64,000 bases of DNA from Glycine soja (Eukaryota > Streptophyta > Magnoliopsida > Fabales > Fabaceae). Positions 11,892 through 22,000 of this stretch are shown here, in pieces; the first letter of the stretch is position 1; the number at the start of each line of letters is the position of its first letter. Location: positions 42,813,136 to 42,877,135 of the forward strand of contig NC_041008.1 of NCBI RefSeq assembly GCF_004193775.1. The letters run 5' to 3'. Under the pieces are notes generated by a model. It was given only the letters and a program-made list of their open reading frames with translations, had not been told where the DNA came from and ran no database searches. The position numbers and the translations under genes were made by a program.

Positions 11892-12121
11892 GGCTACTTT
11901 TGAGAAATCTTTTATAAACCTCCTGTAGAACCTGTCGTGTCCTAAAAAACTTCTCACTCCTTTGACATTCATTGGAGGGGGAAGTTTCTTAATGACATCT
12001 ATATTTGCCTTGTCCACCTCAATTCCCCTCACTGAAATTTTATGCCCCAGCACTATGCCTTCTTGAACCATGAAGTGACATTTCTCCCAATTAAGCACCA
12101 AGTTAGACTCTTCACATCTCT
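11892..12121 (-). pseudogene. C-terminal RT fragment of the Athila-like pol
   Basis: The minus-strand frame reads VLNWEKCHFMVQEGIVLGH, then VRGIEVDKANIDVIKKLPPP and YRRFIKDFSKVA. This is the RT thumb/connection region just before RNase H. The palm with the YVDD-type catalytic motif should lie upstream (to the right) but is missing: sequence passes straight from the pre-RT linker at 12134-12412 into this C-terminal part. The element therefore lost its RT core by internal deletion. The frame continues into RNase H at 5584 if the Ogre-like insertion is ignored. Confidence 0.8.
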
Positions 12122-12133
12122 ACAATACTTTTT

Positions 12134-12412
12134 TCATATTTGATAGACAACCATCAATTTGGGTTTTTCTATTTGTCCACTGTTCTTCAATTCTTCAAAC
12201 ATGGTATGTCTCTCAGAATTTTCTCCTGCTCCCTTTAACTCTTTAATACAAACCTGCACTTCATGTTCTTCCTCCTTGGTCAGACATTCTACATGATTAT
12301 TCAGTGCTTTTTCCAAAGGGGAATACAGTACCATGGCTATAGTTGCTAATTCTATCTCTCTTTCTACTTTCTCCACATCAAAGCAGGCTTTCTGATCACT
12401 TGGGTGCTTCAT
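12134..12412 (-). pseudogene. Pol linker between protease and RT of the Athila-like element
   Basis: A minus-strand frame of 92 codons, Glu/Lys-rich, with SPLEKALNNHVECLTKEEEHEV. Its position between protease and RT matches the variable linker of Athila-type polyproteins. It ends at KPKLMVVYQI, just where the RT domain should begin, and marks one edge of the RT deletion. Confidence 0.6.
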
Positions 12413-12439
12413 TGCTTCAAATAAGTCGAATGAAATTTT

Positions 12440-12931
12440 CTAATCCTCAACACTCAGTTCTAATTTTCCTTTCCCCATATCTACTATACAACTAACGGTG
12501 GACATGACAGGACGTCCCAAAATTATGGGAATTTCAGGATCCTCCTCTATATCCATAACCACAAAATCTGCAGGAAAGATAAGATGTTTGACCTGAACCA
12601 GAACATCCTCAATCACTCCATAGGGTCTGGTGATAGAGCGATCTGCTAACTGTAAAGTCATCTTAGTAGGCATTCTCTCCAACTCCCCAAGTTTTCAACA
12701 CATGGAAAGCGGCATCAAATTAATGCTAGCTCCCGAGTCAATAAGAGCCTTGACTACTGAAACTTCACCTACAGAACAAGGTATAGTGACGCTTCCTGGA
12801 TCCTTATGTTTTGGTGGAAGGATACGTTGAATCACAACACTGCAGTTTCCCTCCACGACTATGGTGTCACTATGAATGCACTTATTCTTCTTAGTTAGCA
12901 TATCTTTCAGAAATTTAGCATAGAGCGGCAT
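12440..12931 (-). pseudogene. Retroviral-type aspartic protease of the Athila-like element
   Basis: Two minus-strand frames in the same reading direction are separated by a stop near 12690. The first contains KALIDSGASINLMPLSM, the active-site DSGA motif of the pepsin-like retroviral protease. The second contains PADFVVMDIEEDPEIPIILG followed by RPVMSTVSCIVDMGKGKLEL, the flap and the ILGRP C-terminal motif. Order and spacing are normal for the Ty3-gypsy protease that cuts the Gag-Pol polyprotein. The stop between the halves makes it inactive. Confidence 0.82.
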
Positions 12932-13192
12932 CTACTGTAAAGCTTCTCCAAAGGGCATGGTAATTTCTAGCTTCTTGAAAATATCCAGAAATCTAGCTAG
13001 ATGTCTTTCTTTATCCTTCCTAGAAGGTATCAAAGGATATGGTACTTCTTTCCCTTCAGCTGAAGATGCTTCTCTTTTTTTCTCTCTAGCACACTCACTC
13101 TTGCTTTTCTTCTTCTCCTCTTTTCTCTCTTTTTCTTTTTCTATTTTCTCATTTTTTTCTTTGTCTTTTTCTTCTCCTTTTTCTTTTTCTTT

Positions 13193-14678
13193 TTATTTAT
13201 TTTTATCCTCATTTATTTCTTGTTCGCTCAAATTTATTGTTGTCTCCTCCTTCTTCTCATCTTCTACCTCTAACTCTTCATCAGACTCACTCAAAGACTC
13301 TACCATAGGATCAAGTGTTGGGCCAGACACCAGCTGTTGTTTTTCTGCACCTATTCCATTCTCACCTTCTTTCATGGCCACTAATCTGCTTCTAGTCATG
13401 ACAACTTTGCATTCCTCCTTTGGATTTTTCTCAATATTAGCTCCAAAGCTGCTAGACGAACGATCTGCCAATTGTTTCACCAACTGTCCCACCTGGACTT
13501 CCAGATTCTTTATGGCTGGCTCTGTGCTCTTTTGGTTTGACATAGATACTTGCATGAACTGAGCAAAAGTCTCTTCCAGCTTCATTGTTTGATCATAGAG
13601 ACTAGGCCCTTGTTGTGGTGGCCTATTAGAGGGACCACCCTGGTCTTTGTTGAAGTGGTTTCCAGGGTGATTCCTCCATTGTCCCTGTTGTGAATTGTAT
13701 GGCTGGCCATGCTAAAATCCAGAATATCCACCTGCATTGAAATTTTGTCTTGGCTGGTTCCCCATGTAGTTTACTTCATGTGTTGTTTCTTCTTGGGGAA
13801 TACAACAGCCGGACTCATGTGCTCCACCACATATGACACAACCTACAACCTGCAACCTGCAAAACAGAAGAAGGTGAAGGTTGTACATAATTTAATTGAG
13901 TTGGCAGCTTACTTAATGTTTTAGTCAATGCCTCCAATTGCTTGGACAACAGCTTGTTTTGTGCCAACAATGCATCTTGCGATGAAAGCTCTAGCAGGCT
14001 TCTCTTGGTAGGAATGTGGGCTCTATCACGCAGAATTGCATGGCCACTAGCAGCCATGTCCTCAATTAATTCCATAGCTTCTTCCGAGGTCTTCAATTTG
14101 ATCTTTGCCTCTGTAGAAGCATCAAGAAGCTTCTTGGACTATGGTCTCAACCCGTCAATAAAAATGTTGAGTTGTATTGGTTCTGAAAATCCATGAGTGG
14201 GTGTCTTTCTCAGTAAGCCTCTAAATCTTTCCAATGCCTCACTCAAAGATTTGTCTGGAAATTGGTGGAAGGATGAAATGGCATCTTTCCCATCAGCTGT
14301 CTTAGACTCTGGGAAGTACTTCTTTAGAAATTTCTCAACTACTTCATCCCAAGTCTTGAGACTATTACCTTTGAACGAATGAAGCCACCTTTTAGCCTCC
14401 CCAGATAAAGAGAACGAGAACAAGCTCAATCTAATTGCGTCCTCAGGCACACCAGCCAATCTAACAGTGTTGCAAATCTCAATATAAGTGGCTAGATGTG
14501 CATATAGGTCCTCGTTAGGCAGACCATGAAACAAATTGTTCTGTATCAACTGAATTAATGAATGTGGATAGGTTATATTTTGTGCTTGAACCTTCGGCCG
14601 CACAATACTAGTAAAGAATTGCGGCACACTTGAGCTTGAGTAGTCTTCCAGAGTAACTCTTCTTGGCTCCTCAGCCAT
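13193..14678 (-). pseudogene. Gag of the Athila/Calypso-like element
   Basis: Three minus-strand pieces. At 14678-14139 is the capsid-like core: MAEEPRRVTLEDYSSSS, PHSLIQLIQNNLFHGLPNED, LFSFSLSGEAKRWLHSFKGN and EVVEKFLKKYFPESK, typical of Athila-type Gag. At 14096-13815 is the middle region (MELIEDMAASGHAI, then a coiled coil). At 13585-13193 is the C-terminal acidic part, with FAQFMQVSMSNQKSTEPAIK and VQVGQLVKQLADR. Stops separate the pieces. The start codon is 14676-14678, about 360 bases inside the PBS, which is plausible for gag. The opposite strand shows a long ORF that is only a shadow. Confidence 0.82.
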
Positions 14679-15037
14679 GATATTTGCTTCAGCTAAAACT
14701 GTGTGAGATTGCCCTTGAGTTGGAAAACTAGAAGATGCCTCAAAAGATAGAGGTCCTTCTAGAGTTACTGCTACTTCAATGTCCTACAAAATATTTCTGT
14801 TTCTTTCTGCATTTCTTTTCCTGCAACTAGCATTAGTTTCCAAGTCTTGGGAATCAAAACACCCGCAAAAGACCTTCCTTGCACGCAACACAAGCAAAAA
14901 AACAGTTAACCAATTCAAAAGAACAATAAATTCTACAGTAACTAAATATTCACAAAAATAATCAATGAATCAAAGGAAAAAAAATAAAATGAATCAATGC
15001 CTTAAATTGAACTAAACTTTCCAAATGAAAATAAGTT

Positions 15038-15055
15038 TCCCCGGCAACGGCACCA
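15038..15055 (-). promoter_or_regulatory. Primer-binding site of the Athila-like element
   Basis: On the minus strand this reads TGGTGCCGTTGCCGGGGA, one base away from the TGGCGCCGTTGCCGGGGA site typical of Athila/Calypso elements, thought to be primed by tRNA-Asp. It sits eight bases from the LTR end at 15064. Confidence 0.8.
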
Positions 15056-15063
15056 AAAATACT

Positions 15064-18000
15064 TGTTCGCCTCCCCACACAGTTCTTTTTTCTTTAAATT
15101 TACAAACACTTATATCAAAGGGGAAGTGATATACCGGCAAGCGCACCGGGTCACCAAGTATTTAAAATTAAAACGAAATGATCCGAGTATCGAGCACAAG
15201 GAACTTGTTTATTCGGCAAAGCTTTGTTCAATAATCAGGCATTTTGTTGACGAAAAATAATAATTGTGAATTGAAATAAAAGTATGATATATCCTAATTA
15301 GAAAAATAGTAAACGCAAGCAATTAAAAGTGACAACAGTGGTTTAAAAGCGTTGGGTCTTTCTAATAAAAGAGTTGATGCATATAAAGATATTTCTCTAA
15401 TTAAGAGTGTTCTTGTGTTCTATGCTGAAGACTAAAGTGCTAAACCTCGATCCCTCGTAAGTTTAGACTAATTTGAACCAAGCTTCGTCCTCAGATCCCT
15501 CTTGTTGGAATAGGCTTAATTTAAACAGTATTATAATCACAACATAATTAAAAATTAAAAAACCTGCAATCTATCCCTGGCAATGCAGTTATCTAGCCCT
15601 GCTCTATCAAGTTCTAAGGAAACAGTACACTTTCCAGTGCTAAAGTTCCTAACAGTACACACCAATGGGTGATCAGACCAAAAGCATGCAACAATAAAGC
15701 ATCGATAGAAGCAATGAACACATAAAACACACTTAATTAGATATGAAAAGTGTTTACATCAACTGCTCATTAGAAATCCCCTGTAGAAGCAAAGCTTCAT
15801 GATGAATCAAGATTGATTTGATTCAAAGATGTTTTGATGATAACAAAGATGATAACAAAAGATGATGACAAAGGTGATGACAAAAAGCTTAAAGGTCAAT
15901 CAAAGAATGAGTTCAAGATATTCAAGATAGAATAAAAAATACTTCAATATTCAAGAGGAAAGTTGATTTCAAGAATCAAGAATCAAGATTCAAGAGATCA
16001 AGATTCAAGACTCAAGATTCAAGGATCAAGAAAAGGCTTAATCAAGATAAGTATGAAAAGGTTTTTTCAAAAATTGAGTAGCACATGGATTTTTTTCAAA
16101 ACATGTTTACCAAAGAGTTTTTACTCTCTGGTAATCGATTACCAGATTGTTGTAATCGATTACCAGTAGCAAAATGAATTTGAAAAAGTTTTCAAATGAA
16201 TTTACAACGTTACAATTAATTTCAAAAAGGTTGTAATCGATTACAATGTTTTGGTAATTGATTACCAGTACCTTTGAACGTTGAAATTCAAATTCAAATG
16301 TGAAGAGTCACATCCTTTCACATAAAAGCTTTGTGTAATCGATTACACTGATTTGGTAATCGATTACCAGTGATTGTTTCTGAATAAATCAAAAGATGTA
16401 ACTCATCAAATGGGTTTTGACTTTTTCAAATTGGTTTTAAGTTTTTCTAAAAGTTATAACTCTTCAAAATGGTCCTCTTGACTAGACATGAAGAGTCAAT
16501 AAAAGCAAGACTTTGTTTTGTATTCATTCATTCATTCAATCTTTCAAAGAATCTTTCTATCCAATCAATTCATTACAATCCTTTACAAGCCTTGAATCTC
16601 TTTGAACTTCTTCTTCTTCTTTGTGCCAAAAAGCTTTCCAAAGTTTTCTGGTTTTCTAAACCTTGAAAACTTGTGCTATTCATTCTTTTCATCTCTTCTC
16701 CCTTTGCCAAAAAGAATTCGCCAAGGACTAACCGCCTGAATTCTTTTTGTGTCTCTCTTCTCCCTTTTCCAAAAGAACGAAGGACTAACCGCCTGAATTC
16801 TTTTGTGTCTCCCTTCTCCCTTGTCAAAGAATTCAAAATGACACAGTCTGAGAATTCTTTTGATTCTTCCTTTTCCCTTATACAAAAGTTTTCAAAGGAC
16901 TAACTGCCTGAGAATTCTTTTGTATCCCCATTCACAAAGTATCAAAGGTTTAACCACCTGAGATCTTTGTCTTAACACATTGGAGGATACATCCTTTGTG
17001 GTACCAGTAGAGGGTACATCTACTTGGGTTGTTGACTGAGAACAAGAGAGGGTACATCTCTTGTGGATCAGTTCTAGTGGAGGGTATATCCACTAGGTTC
17101 AAAGAGAACAAGGGAGGGTACATCCCTTGTGGATCTTTGCTTGTAAAAGGATTTTTACAAGGTTGAAAGAAATCTCAAGGACCGCAGGTTGCTTGGGGAT
17201 TGGATGTAGGCACGAGTTGTTGCCGAACTAGTATAAAAACTCTTGTGTGTTTGTCTCCTTCTTCCCTACTCTTTTACTTTCCACTGTGCATTTTAATTTC
17301 CGCTTTTACTTTTGGTTAAGTTTCTCTTCTACTCCCTATTCTCTTAACAACATAGTAAAAGCCTTAGAAAAGTAAATTTTTAATTAGTAAGGGTTTAGGA
17401 ATAATTAATTCAACCTCCCCTTCTTAATTATTCTGAGACCACTTGATCCAACATCCCCAACTAGGGTTTTAGCAAGCCATAAAAAGGAGGCCTTTTCTAC
17501 AATTAGACAAAGAATACAGAGAAATTGCTGCTTACACAGGAAGGGGGATCCCTCCTCCACTTCTTGGCACCTCACAATCACTCAAACACTCTTTAATCTC
17601 TCTCAAAGATGAACCTTAGGCTCCTTGCTGTGCTGCCTCTCCTCTGCTATCTTCAGAGCTCACTCTCCAAAGTCTGTGTGTAAAATTCTGTGCAAAAGCA
17701 TAATAATTTCTTACCTTAATTCTGACAATTCAGGCTTTAAATAGGCTCTGAAATCACGTCGTCGTGCTTAGCGCGAGTAAGTGGATTTGGGCTTGGCGCC
17801 AATGCTGCACTGAGCCTGGCAAGAGACGGATGACTCACTTAGCGAGCTGATCTCGCGCTTAGCGCTCTGCTTCGATTCAGGTGCTCTTCCAGATTCTTTC
17901 TTCACGCTAAGCGCGTTGAAGTCGTGCTTAGCGATAGATACACGCTAAGCCCACTGAGTTCGCTTAGCGCGACGACCCCTTTGGCACTTCAAGAAATTAG

Positions 18001-18189
18001 GTCTTTTTTACCTAAAATTGTACAGATTTTAATCATTAATTCCAATAAAAGAGACCCTAATGACAGAGATCAAAACATAACAAAGTTTATTTACAATTCC
18101 TACGTACAAAAGAACTATAAATTGGGGAAAACTATACATATTTTGCAAAAGTTTTTTATACAAAAGTTAGTCGTATAAGACGACTAACA
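15064..18189 (-). repeat. 5' LTR of the Athila-like element (about 1.45 kb, split by a solo LTR)
   Basis: On the minus strand it starts TGTTAGTCGTCTTATACGAC at 18189 and ends GGCGAACA at 15064, next to the PBS. Subtracting the nested solo LTR and one target duplication leaves about 1449 bases. The outer end holds a short palindrome (TTAGTCGT and ACGACTAA around ATAAG). The part at 17755-17970 is rich in GCTTAGCGCG-type words. The outer boundary is judged from TG/CA ends only, since no second LTR remains in the window for comparison. Confidence 0.65.
15782..17453 (+). mobile_element. Solo LTR (1672 bp) nested in the Athila-like LTR
   Basis: It starts TGTAGAAGCAAAGC, ends CACTTGATCCAACA and is flanked by the exact 5-base repeat TCCCC (15777-15781 and 17454-17458). 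No internal retroelement sequence is present, so it is a solo LTR left by LTR-LTR recombination. It contains several TAATCGATTA palindromes (about 16133-16375), AATCAAGA-type repeats at the 5' end, and a series of short repeats of the kind GGGTACATC around 16980-17130. The same family occurs at 33730-35304. The ends resemble soybean copia (SIRE1-like) LTRs; that name is inference. Confidence 0.88.
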
Positions 18190-18194
18190 GTACA

Positions 18195-19083
18195 TAATAA
18201 CAATTGAAAAATTGAACGAAGGAAGAAGTATGAATGGTTGGAAAAAATGCACAGTAATAATAAAAAAAATTGTTAATAAATTAGTTCAAACAGTAAAAAT
18301 TTGTACACCCAATTTTCATTTTCATTTTTTATTTGTCAATCTCTATTTTTCAAATTCAATCTTAGTTATCAATCTTAGTTAGCGATAGATACACCCAATT
18401 TAAACATGTTTCCTTCGATCCAAAATTAATGTGTTACATTTTTTTATTATCAAATTTATTTATTTTTCATTTTTTTAATATGTAGTCATAAATAAAAATT
18501 AAATTAATGTTCATTTTCCTATTTCTTAATATTTATATATTTTTTTGTTAATTTAATTAAATTTAATTACTTAATTATATATTTATTAAATATTTAAATA
18601 TATAAAAGTGGTCAATGTACTCACTAAAAATTATTTACTAAAATGAGAAGAAAAAAATGATAAAAATCTTCATAAATCTTCAATCTTATGTGATATTATA
18701 ATATCCATCAAAAAATAATTTAAAATCTATCACTAAAAAAATACTCTTAAACCCTTATGCAGGTGAGATGTATCTGTCAGCAACTCAACGTACAAGAAGA
18801 AACACACCCTCAACCGCATAGGAAAGCAAATACCTTTATTAACCGCATAGAAACACTCCCTTATATCTGCCATTATTAGCTCTTAAAAAAAATAAAAAAT
18901 AAGAACAATCTGGATCCCTAATCAAAAGCTCCTCTCTTTTTCACTTTGCAAAGATGATCTATAAAGCCTAGAAGGGAGCATTATTTTGTTCATATCCATT
19001 AGTTCTTTATCACTTCTCATTATTTCCAAATACCAAAGAGGCTGCTAGAAGAGTCTAGCTTGCACAAAAAAGGCCAAATTAAA
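18195..19083. other. Intergenic region and PHO1-like promoter
   Basis: AT-rich DNA between the Athila-like LTR and the PHO1-like gene. Apart from the TATA box at 18959-18966 nothing coding is seen. I looked for a phosphate-starvation P1BS site (GNATATNC) and did not find a clear one. Confidence 0.5.
18959..18966 (+). promoter_or_regulatory. Probable TATA box of the PHO1-like gene
   Basis: CTATAAAG lies about 120 bases upstream of the chosen ATG (19084), which would give a 5' UTR near 90 bases. The surroundings are CT-rich (CTCCTCTCTTTTTCAC), as is common in plant core promoters. Confidence 0.5.
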
Positions 19084-22000
19084 ATGAAGTTTGGCAAGGA
19101 ATTTGCTGCACAAATGGTACCAGAATGGCAGGAAGCATACATGGATTATGGCTACCTAAAATCCCTTTTGAAAGACATAATGCTCCACAAGCAAAGAAAG
19201 AAGCCACATTCCAGTGCCACCCCAGCAGCACTAATGCGAAAGCTATCACTTAACAGAACCTTCAGCGGCCTCACACACAGATACTACCAGCCCGTGAGCC
19301 CTGAGCATGACATCGAGAACCAACCCATTTTGGTGCACTCAGTGAAGCGAGATGGTCATGAAAAATATGAGACTAATTTTCTTATGGCTGCAGAAGAAGG
19401 CGGAGAGTACGAGTTGGTGTACTTCAAGAGGCTCGATGATGAGTTCAACAAGGTTGACAAGTTCTATAGGTCCAAAGTGGAGGAGGTGATGAAGGAAGCT
19501 GCTGAGTTGAACAAGCAAATGGACGCTTTGGTGGCTTTCAGGGTGAAAGTTGAGCACCCAACTGCGTCGTTTGATGGCTCCGTTGAGATGACTCGTCTTG
19601 CTTCTGATGTCTCTGCTTCAGCCACGGCATTGCATGCTTCTACACCCAGGGGTGTCCAGCTGAACCGTAAATTTTTCCATCCTAATCTTGCTTTTCTTTC
19701 TTTCTTTTTTTCTTTTTTTAATCCGTAGGAATTAAATATAGTACTGAGAATTTTACAACAACTCACACAGTCTGTGCAATCAACTAGGGGGTTCCTGATC
19801 TTGCCTTGTTTGTTTGGAGTCTTGTAGAATTGATTTGGATAAAAAAAATTGATTTTCAACCATAATTAATGTGTTCAAATTGATCTCAGTCAGGGGTTAC
19901 TTACTTTACTTTTTTGCTCGCTTCGTAGGAGTCAAATTCCATAATTAAAATGGGACCAGACTCTTTCAAACGAGGCAATTCTTCTCAACTGAAATTGGGT
20001 TACCTTACTAGAGTTAAATTCCATAATTATTTTGGGATCTTACTCTTCTAAATTTAGCAACTTACTTTTACTCTATTAGAGAGTAGATAAAGTAACTCAG
20101 ATTACATTTTAGAAGATGAAGTAAGTAAGTAGTCTTAGCTGTTGCTGAAAAAAAAATTGTTAATATTGTGTGTACATGAATGAAGGTACTGGAATATTAA
20201 TGGTTAATATGTTAATTTTTTTCATTAAAGAGATAAAGATTATTCATTTACTTTTCCTCACTTTAGAATAGACAGTTTGTCAAATCCATTAAAATGAGTT
20301 TTCTAATTGCACTTGACTGTTTGCACACATGGCCATATTGTCATTTACGAGAAAATAGAGCCATATGGTCAATTTTGTGTGGGAGCTATATTTAAAAAAT
20401 AATGGTTGATTTTATCAAGTTGTTGATGGGAAACAATCCCTTCACTCTAACGAGGATCAAAGGAAATAGAATACACAATGGAAATACTGAAAGGGCACTA
20501 GTTTAACTTGGTTCGACATTTTTTTTCCTAGGTTTACGAGAACATCTTAAGATTTATTCGTTATCTTAAACAAGTGACAAGTTTTCTAGATAAACTTGAA
20601 AAATTGTCCCTCCCTATTATCCCCTCGCACTTATGTGGTGATCCCTCTTCACACTGAGTGATTCTTAAAATTGTTCTCCCAACTGTTGCTAAGATTTTCA
20701 GAATAATAGTTCTTAATACTCCTTAATTAAATCTATGGTGAATATTTTACAAACTAACCAGTCCAGTGTCTAACTTAAGTTCCTTAATTAAATTCATCCT
20801 AGTAAATTCAATTCTAATGTTTAAACTGAGTGATGGAGAAGTTCTCAATTTATGTGTTGAGTGGTTTTCAGGTGCACAGACAGGAAGAATTCCCACACTA
20901 ATTGAAGATATCAAAGAGGAAGGAAGTACCCATCATGGTCATTCAGAGGAATCCCGGGATAGTGAAAAAGGTGAAGAGATTCAAACTACCAACAAAAGAG
21001 TTGAAGTACAGAACAAGAAGAAGAAGAATATCACCCCCATCAAACCCATCAGACCTGCTTCTGTGGAAATACTTAACCGAGTGCAACTAAATAACACTTG
21101 TGAGACTCCTCGTTCGACTATAAGAGGCTTCATCAAGTACCCTGGCCAAACAGAGATAAACTTCACCAAGGAAAATTTGAGCAAAGTTGAAGAAACACTC
21201 AAACTGGCTTTTATTGAGTTCTATCAGAAGCTTCGACTTCTAAAGAACTACACGTAGTAGATGCTATCACAATCTTTTGTTACATCAATAAATGTGTTGT
21301 CATAACATTGCTTATGGGTTTGTTCTTCGTGAAACAGCTTTCTAAATGTGTTGGCATTTTCAAAGATAATGAAGAAATATGATAAGGTAACTTATTCAAC
21401 CTTAAAAAACTTGAAGTTGAAGCTTCTCCTCAAAGCAAAATAAAATTTCCTATTGACCTCCTTTTGTTTTATGCATTAGATCACATCAAGAGGTGCAGCA
21501 AAAGCTTACATGAAAATGGTTGATAAGTCCAACATTGGGAGCTCTGATGAGGTGAGAATTGTATAGTTTGGACCTAAGCCTTGGCATCATCATTTTGAAT
21601 GCATATATGAAATGCTTTTAATTGCTTTTCCTTGTGAATCATTTTTCCCTGCAGGTCACTAGGCTTATGGAGAGGGTAGAAAATGTATTCATTAAGCATT
21701 TTTCCAACTCAAATCGAAATATAGGAATGAGAGTCCTGCGACCAAAGCCGAAGAGAGAAAGGCATAGGGTTACATTTTCCATGGGTAAACCAGTAATTAG
21801 TGTGTGTTTTACATAGTATATATATAAAAAAAAAAAAATGAAATTTTGATGTGTAATGTGTACTTTTCCCCTGACTTTCTATGTTGATAAACTTCATGAG
21901 AAATTATTACATGGTCTCCATTGGTCTGGGATGACCACGTATTCATGGTCCTGAACAATCTTCACATGACATATAACTGCTTCACAGGTTTTTCTGCCGG

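Larger units (their letters stand above)
5190..18189 (-). mobile_element. Athila/Calypso-like Ty3-gypsy element, interrupted by two nested insertions
   Basis: On the minus strand, right to left, one can follow an LTR (18189 to 15064), a primer-binding site (15055-15038), gag (14678 to 13193), protease (12931-12440), a shortened RT (12101-11897) and RNase H (5584 to about 5190). RT and RNase H are separated by the Ogre-like insertion, and the LTR is split by a solo LTR. The left end stops at 5190 where a Tat-type integrase begins, so integrase and the other LTR are missing. Continuity across the 6.3 kb insertion is supported by the 5-base duplication GGCTA at 5580-5584 and 11892-11896 and by the uninterrupted RNase H linker frame. 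The Athila/Calypso name rests on gag and PBS type. Confidence 0.8.

Noticed and set aside
12957..13562. 201-codon plus-strand ORF rich in Ser/Phe
   Set aside because: Antisense of the Lys/Glu-rich gag C-terminus of the Athila-like element.
15963..16903. Short ORFs within the first solo LTR
   Set aside because: They overlap repeated AATCAAGA, TCTCCCTTT and palindrome words in non-coding LTR sequence.
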